In this document: positions 1 through 12,200 of the stretch, piece by piece
How the letters are laid out: each line of letters begins with the position of its first letter
Position numbering within the stretch: the first letter of the stretch is position 1
NCBI RefSeq assembly: GCF_032884065.1
Contig: NC_088871.1
Coordinates: 16,736,472-16,800,471, forward strand
Direction of reading: 5' to 3'
DNA length: 64,000 nucleotides
DNA from: Artemia franciscana
Taxonomy: Eukaryota > Arthropoda > Branchiopoda > Anostraca > Artemiidae
Made by a program: the position numbers and the translations under genes
The notes under the pieces: generated by a model
Databases searched by the model: none
Told to the model about the DNA's origin: nothing
Seen by the model: the letters and a program-made list of their open reading frames with translations, nothing else

Positions 1-24
1 GTAGTAGTAGTTAAATACAACACA

Positions 25-30
25 TTTATT
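25..30 (-). terminator. Polyadenylation signal AATAAA of GTPBP6
   Basis: On the minus strand a canonical AATAAA lies 26 nt past the TAG stop at 57..59. The cleavage site would then fall near or just outside the left edge of the window. Confidence 0.6.
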
Positions 31-56
31 TACTAACCATAACGATAAAAAACGTA

Positions 57-201
57 CTAGCTTTTTAAAATTTGAATTTTTGGAAATAATTTTCGTAATT
101 TGCCAAGAGCTGCTTCATGAACTACAGCTTGCATTATTGCCATCTGAGGATCCAATTTGTCCTGGAAGACTCGTGTGATAGCGCATTCCTTGTTTAACCA
201 T
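57..201 (-). CDS. GTPBP6: GTPBP6 coding exon 8 (C-terminus and stop)
   Basis: Begins after acceptor tttcaag with the third base of a Gln codon and encodes WLNKECAITRVFQDK, then AVVHEAALGKLRKLFPK, ending ILKS and TAG. The WLyKEa start and the GKxRKLFP end are typical of GTPBP6. Position 57 is the end of the stop codon. Confidence 0.88.
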
Positions 202-3200
202 CTTGAAATAAAGAATAAAGTAAGCCAAGAAAAAATTAAAACAACCTTACACTTAGTTTGATCAAGTTTAGCCTATAATTAGTGATATGCATAAAAACCC
301 ACGGGTGAACAAAAAAAAGAGAAAAGATTAATCGGAATGTTTTCAGTAGCATGATCTTTGGCGCTGGAATTAATTAAAAAATACTAGATAATACAAAAGT
401 AGCAAGGTTGCATAGCTCGATGTTCTAGATAATTTGACTCTTCTAGAGCTAGTTGTTCCAAGATTAGTCCATGACCTCCCCGCTCTGAGGCCAAAAAATA
501 CAATTTCGTGGTATTGAAACTAACATTTGTTTTGGCAATGAGTTGTCTAGGTATTCATGAATAAACGGCGTTAAAATGAACATATCAGTTGAAATAAAAG
601 AGTTAGTCAAGTCGACACTTTTTCACCCTTGACGACTTTTCCTTTATCTTTTATGGTGTACCCGTTCCTCAATTGTAATATGGAGTAATTTTCACGAAGA
701 TCACACTTTACTAAAATAATGCAGATTTTCTTATGCAGAGGAATTCCAATGGGCAGATTAAAATTAATAAGTATAGCAATATATGAAATCAGCATAAAAA
801 GTAGAGATTTTAATGTATATATTGTAAAGAAAATTTGCACCTTTTTTTCCTTTTTTCTTTTAGCTTCAGTGCTATAACTGATCTGAAAATATTTCAGCAG
901 AATGATCGTTTTGCCATCGGACACGCATATTTATAGTTAATTATAATGTCTTTACGTGTACCCATAAATTAAAATTTTTAAGGCAAGCATTCATTTCGTC
1001 TGCAGGTGTCGATCTAGGAATAACAGGTAATGTTTGCCTGAAATCTCCCGCAAGTAATATTAATGTGCTGCCAAAGGGTTTGGAATCAGTCAAGAGCCTC
1101 GAGGGATTTTTTGTGTGCCATTGTGCACTCGTCCCGAACAATAAGTTTGCATTGCTGCAATACTTCACCCATCCCAGATGATTTGGAAATGTTGCACGTG
1201 GGAGTTCCTGTAGACTGCATATTCAGTGGCAATTTCAAAACGGAATGAGCAGTTCTTTCACCAAGCAGCAACGTTGCGGCTATTCCGGACGACGCAAGGG
1301 CCAACGCTATGTAATTTTTGGATCGAATTGATGACGTAAATTGGACATTCCTAATCTGGCCCTTTCTCTTTGAGCCGCAAGCCTGGTTTTGCGTTGCTCT
1401 GGTGTTTCCTCCTGATGTTCCCCTTTTTCCCCTTTTTGGTGACATTGTAGGATAATTATACACGCATTGTTTTTGTAACACAGCAACGCCTTCTCTTTGT
1501 ACTATCTCTATAAGCCGCAAGCCTGGTCTCGCGTCGCGAACATGACGTCATTTATATTTTTTTTTCCTTTTTTAGTTTTTTTTTTATTTTTTATTTGTTT
1601 AGTTTTTTTTTAATTTTAATTTCCAAAGAATTTTAATGAAAAACACACCATCACATTCAGCATATCAGAGAACCCTCCTGTAGAAGTTTCAAGCTCCTAT
1701 CTACAAAATTATGGAATTTCGTTTTTTTTTGTCAGAAGACCGATCACGGGTGCGTGTTTATTTCTTTTTCCAGGGGTGATCGTATCGACCCTAGAATGTC
1801 ATGAGTGGGCTCATTCTAAAGGGAATTAAAAGCTCTAGTGCTCCTTTTAAGTGACCAAAAAATTGGAGGGCACCTAGGCCCCCTCCCACGCTCATTTTTT
1901 CCCAAAGTCAACGGACCATAATTTTCGGATAGCCATTTTGTTCAGCATAGTCGAAAAACCCACTAACTATGTCTTTGGGGATGACTTACTCCCTCACAGT
2001 CCCTGGTGGAGGGGCTTCAAGTTACAAACTTTGACCAGTGTTTCCATATAGTAATGGTTATTGGGAAGTGTACAGGCGTTTTCAGGAGGATTTTTTGGTT
2101 GTGGGAGGGGTTGAGAAGAAGGGGATATTCTGAGGGAGCTAACTATGTCTAACTATGTAATACAGGATTTTCTAGCATTATTTAAAACAAAAACAGTGAA
2201 ACAATAAATATGAAAAAATTTTTTCAACTGAAAGTAAGGAGCAACATTAAAACTTGAAACGAACAAAAATTATTACGCATGTGAGGGGTTCATCTCCTCC
2301 TAAATACCTCGCTCTTTAGGTTAAAGTATCTTTTGTAATTTCAACTATTTATTCTACGGCCTTTGTGATTCAGGGGTCATTCTTAAAGAACTGGGACAAA
2401 ATTTAAGCTTTAATGTAAAGAGCGGGGTATTAACAAGGGGGAAAACACCCTCATATACGTAATGAAAATATACGAATATAGAAGCTCGTTATGTAAGTTA
2501 ATTCATAAGTTACGTTTTTTGTTTATAATAAAAACGTTCGTAAAAAAATTAAAATGTCTAGTTGCCTTTTTACGTCACCAAAAAATTGGAAGTCAACTGG
2601 GGTCTCCTCCCCACCTCTTTTTTCCCAAAATCGTCCGATCAAAACTAAGTGAAAGCCTTTTAGCAAAAAAAAATATGTAAATTTCGTTTTAATTATTCAT
2701 GTGCGGAGAGCCAAAATCAAAACATGCATTAATTTAAAAAGGTTCAGAAATTAAATAAAAAAAAACAAGTTTTTTTTAGCTGAAAGTAAGGAGCGACATT
2801 ACAACTTAAAACGAACGGAAATTACTCCATTTATGAAAGTGGTTGTTCCCTCCTCAACGTCTCGCTCTTTACGCTAAAGTTTGACCCTTTCTCAAAACTC
2901 TACTTTTTAAAACAATAAAAAAAACTTTAGTGTAAAGAACGGGGCGTTGAGGAGGGAACAGCCCCTTTCATATACGGAATAGTTTCTGTTAGTTTTAATT
3001 TTTAATGTCGCTCCTTACTTTCAGTTAAAAAAAAAAACTTGTTTTTTTTATTTAATAATCTTTATAAATTGTCGTCAAACAGATGAACACAAGTAGCAAA
3101 AAGATGCTTTCTGAGATCTTTTAAAAACTATTAAAAATTTCATACCTGTTTTAGACATTCTGTGCAAGAAAAATAAATGACAATAAACCAAAACACGTAA

Positions 3201-6200
3201 CAACAGACAAACATACAAACGGAAAGATCTATATTAAATACAGATTGTAGAGAGGAACATATACAATTTACAACGATACTCACTGATATGCTTCACTACC
3301 CGATGGAACACGAAACAGCTTGACAATTCTTCCTGTGCTGGACAATATTTTGTCTTGGAGAGAAGAGGTGATATCAATCAACCCTAGAAGAAGAACAAAA
3401 CTGGTATATCATATGTTAAGTTTAAAAAAAATGTTCGATTGGATTACTACAAACAGGTAAAACAAAATTGAAAAAAACTATGGCAAAAAAAATTGGCAAA
3501 TTAGCTTCTGCAATGTAAAGCAATGTCAGGACGTCAAAAAAAAAAAAGTTTAGTTCCAACTCATTCTGAACTTCCATGGTTGTCGATGGTTGTTCGTCCA
3601 TCATTAATTGATTAGCAAGAAAGAAAAGAAAAGTTTACTTAAACCCATAGTATTGTCTTCAAATGCTTGCACAGGCATACTGTGAGCTCCTGCAGCAGTT
3701 TATTGAGCTCGAAGAAAATTGTGATGTAGGTTTTTTACCCTTTAAATCCGACATTTATATGGGTAAAAAAATACCCACCGAGAAACAATGTTATAAAAAC
3801 ACGTAAAACTCAAGAACAAAGCATTTTTCTGCCATAGCAGTTGGCACACTAATTCACAAAGGATCGTCCTTGTCTACATCGTACCACAGGGAAAAGAGAT
3901 CTTTAACTAATATTACTTGAACATATTCCTGCAAAGGTGACTGATTTCTAACAAACTTATCGGAAATTAAGAGCTATTGTTCTATGAATACCATTTGTGG
4001 ATCAAGACCCGATGTGGCTACGATAGGAGAGGAAAAAATGGGGAATGTATTCTTGTCATCAGGGCAGCTAGCAGAGGGGAATCTAATGAAAAACGGTCGG
4101 AAGTAAAATCAAGCATCCTAAAACATGCTTCTGGAACCTAAATCTCTAAATCCATTTCATGATGATATATGCCAGAATGGGTTGTGAGAAATCATCCCAA
4201 TTTTACAGGGAATAATAATGTCCGACTTGGGCCTTTTGGAAGTTCCCAGCCAATCTGACCAATGTGGGAGATAGGATCCATAAATTGTTGTCGTCAGGAT
4301 ATTTACAAGAAGGGGTTTTCAGGCCTTAACAAAAATTGGTGTGAATTATGAGCTATGTCCTAGCTATTCAAGTTCGGAATCAACGCCCGATCTGACCTTA
4401 TGCGTCTTTGCAGACAAGGGGGAGGAGGGTCCAAAACTTCATTTAATGGTAAAAATACCAGAAAGTTTTGACACATCCAAATAATCTAGTATTAATGGTA
4501 ATGGGAGGAGGGAGAGTAGAGGCGTCAAAGTTTCTTTTTATAATCCTACTTACGAGACATGCTGGCCGGGCTTATTTAAAAACAAAATGGTCAAAAGACA
4601 TAGTTTTGTTGTTGAGTGTATCCACGATCGATCGCAATTCAGTTTGGAAGGTCTAGGCCTTTAACATTCGCATCCACAAGGATTGTAAATTGGATCTCAA
4701 TTCAATTTGTTACGAATAACCACTTAAAATTTTTGTGCCTTTAGAGGGTTTGAATCTAAAGTAATAGAACGTTCTTACTTACGTTGCTCTACAATTATAA
4801 CTGATGAGTGTATTGAAATAATTTACAGAGCCAGGGCAACAGACGTTATAACATATTTTGAATATTAATCATAACTAATTTTCTTATTCATATGAAGCTA
4901 CCGTAGAGAGAAGCTACCAGAAAGAGCTTCTGGCCATATGAACAATAAAAAAAAGAGAAAATGTGTGAAAAAATGATTTTTATTAGTTAGCAATGTGGGA
5001 TAAATCTTTAGCTTAGCTTCTAGAAACTAGACTAAAAAATGTGTATTTTTCTGTAGGGATATAATTATTTTTCTTCAGAAAAATATACGGTTACAAAGTA
5101 GAAAGTTGATTAGATCTACATTGATTGGCTATCTAATTAGTCCTAATAAAAGCATCTATTTAAGATAATATTTTTTAGTAGTAGAAAGAAAAAAAATACA
5201 GAAACATTACAAAACAAAAATAGTTAAATATTCAAAGAAAACCAAAATAAAAAAAAATACCTATTCCACGAGTAGCGCAAACGGGTATTCCATCTTCCGG
5301 TCGAATATTTAATTTCTCAATTTTCTCTTCAAGCTCTTCTTTTGATAGATTAGATGGGTCAACTCCAACTAATTTATCCACTTTATTTGCTACTAATATT
5401 ACGTTGTCCTTCAATTTTTGAGGTATGTTTAAAGAGGAAAGCGTACTATTAACTGTTTGAAATTGTAGCTCGGCCTCTGGGTGACTTATGTCCCTCACAT
5501 GGATAATAGCATCCTAAAAATAAATCAAATAATATATTCAACCATCTTTTATTTTAGGGAGATGTCTCAATACGTTTGAACAGAGAAATATAACGGGTTT
5601 TTACCATGAAAGCGAGCCAAGTATAAAGAGATACAAAAAAATATATATATATAGACTTCCAAGGTTAAGTGATCAGAGTTGAATTTCGTTCTTGTTCAGA
5701 GGATTGAGTTTCTGCAAAAACTAAAGCTATTTAGCATGACGATACTTGCTAAGACTAGGATATACGGTAGCTAAGATTTTAAGAGAAGAGAAGTGAGGTT
5801 TCAGGAAAGGGAGAAAATGCGTTAACTGGATCAGGTCAAGTTAGATAGCAAGTTAAGTAGTTACTTTGACTTCAAAGGAAAATATTTAAAGTTAATATAA
5901 CAGTTAAATGTAGTTCGGTGTCTTCTCAGGATCTAAAGTTAAGCAAGATTCGAGCACTAGGTAGTACTTGGTTTGGAATGAGAAGGAAAAACCCTCCAAT
6001 ACGGAGATTATCTAGAAGTCTTGCTTCTTTTTGATACTTGTAGATCTAAGAGGCCTAGACACGAGAGCAAGTTCAGTAATCAATTTAATGAGCTTCTATA
6101 AACTTTTACAAAGCTAAGTTGCTATTTGTTAATGCTGCATTGCTCATAAAAACATTTACAAAGTTTAACTAACTTTGTATTATGTTTTTATGTATACTGT

Positions 6201-9200
6201 AAATATCTGGTCAATAAATAATAAATTAAAAAGCAAATATCCAGACGAAAAGTTTTGATAATCCTTGAACTATTTTCTCTTAAAAATTTCGATTGACAAC
6301 CTATTTGATTAATTTTTATGCTCGTATTTTATTCTTTTTAATCGTGATTAATAGATTTTTACACACTTAAGGACACCATTTCATCAGAAAATAGGAAGGA
6401 AGAAAAGGCCTATACCCCGATATAGCGTCAATTATGTTACAAGAGCAAATTTTCGAATTTTCTGTACCATTTGAACCTTTGATCATTCGGAGATCTAACT
6501 CGCCAAGTCCATGAAAACATAGACAATGGGCAAAAGTCGAAAGAAGATAAACAGCTAGCATTAACTTTTATGCACAAATTACCTGCTCCATTGCTTCTTT
6601 TCTTGAGCACAAAGGATATTTTTAAGCACAATCAGTGAATATTCTTGACTTCTTGAGTGCGGACAAATCTGGTCCAATTGGCTTCCAAAGACCTATGCTT
6701 ATTGTTGGATGGCACAAACTCTATTGAGCATTTTTTATATTTAAAAAATTTAAATTTATTAATTAATTTTTAAAAATTAAAAATATTTAAAAAAAGGGTT
6801 ACTTTTAGGGAACATCTTTGTAAACGTAGAATATTAAAAGTAAATCGATTTCTAAAAAAATGAAACCTAAACAAAACCCAGAAAGTGGACTAGGTCAGAT
6901 TAGCTCCTGAAAAGCTATATCCTTTTTAGACAAAACCTCAAGGAAAAATAAACAATTCCTTTTCATTGAACAGTGGTATGTTAAGTGTGAAGACATAGGT
7001 AATATAGCATTAAGGGATTTAATAGCTTACTGCATTCAGCGCGTCTTCTAAGGTAGCAGAAAATGCTTCAATCAGTCTCATTGGAAGGTCAGTAAGAAAG
7101 CCTACTGTATCTACATAAATCGTCTGTAGGTTACAAGGCAGGTACCCAGCGTGAGCTGTGACATCAAGAGTAGCAAAGAGGCGATTTTCTGGTGTAATTT
7201 TATCGTCTCCAGTTAATGATCGGATCAGAGATGTTTTACCTATAAAAATGTGTCTTATATATACAGGAACGTAGTCATGGGATGGGGGCTGTGGGGTTGA
7301 ACCCCTCCCCCCACCCAGAGGTTTGGTATTGAAAATAATGTCCTAAATGCAACCAACAAATTGATATTTTGATGAATTTGAGTCTATACTGAATTTTGAA
7401 ATACAAATATTAAAAAAAATCAGCAATCTGCTGTTTTTAAAATCCTTATTTGAGTTAGAAAAAATTATCGCAACTTATGTTTTGGCCTGTAAGATTTGTT
7501 ACAGCAGAAACAATCTATTTATTTCTCACTTTCAAAGCCAATCAACTGTATTGCAACATCGCTTGTTTTTCGTCAAATAAACACATCTCTTGTATCTTAT
7601 TGTGGTTGGGCTTTTAAAAGTGAACTCAAGGGTGATTATATGAAAATAAACAAATATGATCGGTTTAATCCGTAGCGTTTCGTAATGCCTTCGAAACACA
7701 AATAAATTTTGCAGAAGTTCTGTTCATTCACCCCTCCATTCAGTCCTGTCGATAGGAATACAGAAGACATTAAAAGGCATTTCCTTTGAAATGTTTCTTC
7801 ATTTTGTAGTTATTAAAAAAACAAGTTTTTTTTAGCTGAAAGTAAGAATTAGCGTTAAGACGAACATAAATTGTTCAGTATAAGAAGGGGATGTCCTTCC
7901 TCAACCCTCGATTGTACGCTAAAGTTTTTTAATTTTTCAAAAAAAAAAAAACAGCATTTCATTCTAAATAAACAACCCTTGTGTTTCAGCAGTCGTTTCT
8001 GAAGGATCGGCCCAAAAAGTCAAACTTTATGTAAAGGGTGAAGGTTGAGGAATGAGCAGCCCCCCCCCTAATTAATAAAATAATTACTGTTTACTTTAAG
8101 TTTTAATGTCGCTCCTTCGTTTAAGTTGAAAAAACCGGTTTGTTATGCTTAATTTCTGATCATTTTTCAAATCATACCGGGAAAATCCGCCTCCCCTCTC
8201 CATGAAAAATTTCCTCCAGAACATCCCCCCCAAGAAAAATGCCCTCTATGGAAAATTTACTCGTTTTTAAATTAACCCCCTTTCCCAAAGATTTCTCCCC
8301 GAACAATTCCGTCCTCGCTGAAAATTGTTCTCTCCCATGGAAAGATCCCCCTTGAAAAATGTCTGTATATTTCCTAATGACAAATAATATATGTTAATAG
8401 CGGGTAAACTGCATAGTTTATAGCCCTTTCCCTTGTTTTTAAATTTCTGCTGGAAATTTTCCCCGGAAATTTGATTCTCCACAGAAACTTCTCCCCGCTG
8501 GAAATTTCCCCTCCCCCAAGAAAACAAGACCTTTTATCTATGCTGAATCAAAGGGTCGTCTCAAAATTTTATCAGATATCATTGAAGCAAAATATGGAGG
8601 GTAGGGATGCTACAGCAGATGCCGATTTAGCTGGTGCTTCAATCATGTAGATGATCCATAGTCTATTCTTATCAAAGCAAAGGACAATTTAGGAATAGAG
8701 TTTAAGCAGATTCTTCACCACTGCCAACCAATGACAGAAGACATAGGCTCAAAAACAACGCTTCTAGGGTAATCAAAAGAAGAAAAAAAAGTCTAGTTCC
8801 AACTCATTCTTTTTGGTTTACCAAACATAAAGACATGCTCTTCTGTGCTCATGCTGGCTAGAAAACCCCTTTCTTCAGAAGGTTTAAAGTGTTTCAAAAA
8901 GCTTCTCGAGTTTGATCAAAATGATTTACCCAGGATCGGGCAGAGCAGCTTAACAGCAGAATTAGAGTAGCCTCAAGCTTAAGTGCTGTGTAACCTAGCC
9001 CACAGAATGAAACTTTTCCAAAAATACAATAGACGTCCCAAATGCATGCGACAGTAGCTTTTTCCCCAATATGCATGTGCTACAGAAGATTTTATCTACA
9101 TTGCCAATTTCTACCAGCACGACTGAAAGAAGTTTTTCCACGTTAAGAAGAGTGAAAACATATCTAAGGAATTCAATGGCAGAGACTCAATTGAATGGCC

Positions 9201-12200
9201 TTATAAGTGCAAATATTTACAGAGATGTTTCCTGCAGAGCAGAAGAGGTGATAGATATTTTGGCAAAAAATGGATCAAGGAAACTAGATTAACTTGTATG
9301 AAACAAAATCCTTGTGCTTTTCCCATCTTGTAATATATTATTTATATTAAATGCGTTTTTACAGCAAAATAAAGTCCTTCTTTTGTATAAATTCCATAAA
9401 AGTGTTGGATATATAGTTTTGGATTCTCCATAGGTAGTTTTAATCCTTTGTGTGCAGAAAGCTGGTATCATCAATATCATTTGCGACAACTAGAATAGGC
9501 TCATAGCATTCCAAATAAAATAAAGAAACGAAGAAACAACTTCGGACATCTTTGAAGTTATCATTATGTTTACAATATTATTCTTTTCATCATGATGTGT
9601 AAAGCTCTATGGATTGTTTCACAGGAACTTCAAATTAATTTGGGAGTTTGTTCCAATATTTTGTTTCAAAGCTTTATGGTTGATCCTCCTCTTCGGAATA
9701 CTTTGAAGACACAATCCAAGAAACATCACCAGGAAATGTTCAACGAATTATCAATAAGACCACTGAGTCGGCTTGGGTAAATATCGGCACTATTTTACCC
9801 TGCCCTCACCATTTTGGCCAAGGCCAAAGTTAGAAGCAATTACTGCCTGAACTCAAGTGAAGAAACGCCCTGAGTTGTTTAGAGATTGATGTCTAAAATT
9901 TCAAACAAAACCTAGTCCTTGATTAGCGCTAGGTTAGGTGAATGATTAGGTGAAGAGATCGAAGGTTAGGTGAAAAAAATACCATCTCATCTATTATTAA
10001 CCTTTATTTTTTTTTTACTCTTTTTTCGGAAAAATATCCAACAGTTCGTGGTAACGAACTGTAGCAAGGAGCGACCCGGCTCAATGGTAAAGGAAAATTA
10101 AAAAATATAATTTTGATACTAATAAACACATCAAAAGAATTGGATTTTTATGCTGATTTTAAATATATAAGTTTTATCAAATCTAGTCTTACTTATCAAA
10201 AGTTACGAGCCTGAGAAAATTGGCCTTATTTTGGAAAATAGGAGAAAACACCCTCTAAAAGTCATTGAATTTTAACGAAAATCACACCATTGCATTCAGC
10301 ATATTAGAGAATCTTACTGTAGAATTTTCAAGCGCCTATCTACAAAAATACGGAATATAGTATTTTTTGCTAGAAGACCGATCACGGGCGCATGTTTATT
10401 TTTACTTTTTATCTTCGGGGGTGATCGTATCGACCCAGTGGTCCTAGAATGTTGCAAGAGGGCTCTCTCTGACAGAAATTAAAAGTTCTAGTGCCCTTTT
10501 TAAGTGACCAAAAAATTGGAGGGCACCCAGATCCCCTCCCATGCTATTTTTTTCCTAAAGTCAACGGATCAAAATTTTGAGATAGCCATTTTGTTCAGTA
10601 TAGTCGAAAATAACTATGTCTTTGGGGACGGCTCACTCCCTCGCAGTCCCTGGGGGAGGGGCTGCAAGTTATAAATTTTGACCAGTGTTTACATATAGTA
10701 ATGGTTATTGGGAAGTGTACAGACGGTTTTAGGTTTTTTTTCTTGGTTGGGGAGGGGGTTGAGGGGAGGGGTTACGTGGAAGGATCTTTCCATGGAGAAA
10801 TAAGTCATGTGAGAAGAGAATTTCCATGAAGTTTTTTAAGCGTTTCTAGCATTATTTAAATCAAAAATAATGAAAAAATAAATAAGAAAAGTTTTTTCAA
10901 CTGAAAGCAAGGAGCAGCATAAAAAAAACGAACAGAAAATATTACACATACGAGGGGTTCAACTCCTCCTAAATACCTGCTCTTTACGCTAAAGTATTTT
11001 TAGTAGTTTCCACTATTTATTCTACAGCCTTCGTGATTCAGGGGTCATTCTTAAAGAATTCGGACAAAATTTAAGCTTTAGTGTAAAGGGCAAGGTATTA
11101 AAGAGGGGACAAACCCCCTCATATACGTAATAAAATTATATAAATATAGAAGTTCGTTACGTAAGTTAATTCGTAAGTTACGTATATTTTTTTGTTAATA
11201 AAAACGTTCGTAAAAAAAATAAAGTTCTAGTTGCCTTTTTAAGTAACCAAAAGATTGAAGGGCAACTAAACCTCCTCCACCACCCGTTTTTTCTCAAAAT
11301 CATCCCATCAAAACTAAGAAAGCCATTTAGTGAAAAAAAAATTAATATGCAAATTTTGTTTTAAGTATTCATGTGCGGAGAACCAAAATCAAAACATGCG
11401 TTAATTCAAAAACGTTCAGAAATTAAATTAAAAAAAACAAGTTTTTTTTAGCTGAAACTAAGGAGCGATGTTAAAACTTAAAACGAACAGAAATTACTCC
11501 GTATAGGAAAGGGGCTGTTCCCTCCTGAACGCCCCGCTCTTTACGCTAAAGTTTTTTACTGTTCTAAAAAATAGATTTGCGAGAACGAGTCAAACTTTAG
11601 TGTAAAGAGGGGGCGTTCAGGAGGGAACAGCCCCTTTCATATACGGAGTAATTTTTGTTTGTTTTAAGTTTTAATGCCGCTTCTTATTTTCAGCTATAAA
11701 ACTCGTTTATTTATTTAATCGCATAAAGGTTAGGTTTTGATTCATAATTAATATTTTACAGTGCATCTTGGGCATAACGGTATTGGAGCTGCGAAAAAGC
11801 ATTTTAACTTATCTGGAATACTGACGCACTGCAGACATTTGGAGATAAAATAATGAAATATCTCCGTCTGAGCTGATCAACTCTGAGAAACCAGAGAGCC
11901 TTAAACAGTGCGTCAGACCTATGAAATCGAGAAAAAATAATATTATTTCACCTGTACCTGTAACAAGATAGAAGATTTAGGTCAAAATGAAGGGAAAAAT
12001 GAAAAAAGCGAAAAACTTAACAAAAAAAAAAAAAAAAACTGAAACGGAATCAACCAAATGCTAAAACAAATATTTTAAATGGATAAACAATGAGAGCAAA
12101 ATCAAGGCAAAAAATTTAAATGCACATTTTTACCGTTCAGTATTTACACTTATTCATCAGTACCTAGTCTGCCCTATGGCTATTCCATCGGCTGTTTTAT

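Larger units (their letters stand above)
202..3283 (-). other. GTPBP6 intron 7
   Basis: 3.1 kb. Holds a decayed Helitron piece (885-1550) and one copy of the modular foldback repeat (1605-3060). The stretch 202-884 shows no gene or clear repeat. Confidence 0.75.

Noticed and set aside
607-924. Minus-strand 105-aa open frame
   Set aside because: Only its first 12 or so codons (GKTIILLKYFQIS) match the decayed Helitron fragment; the rest is unsupported.
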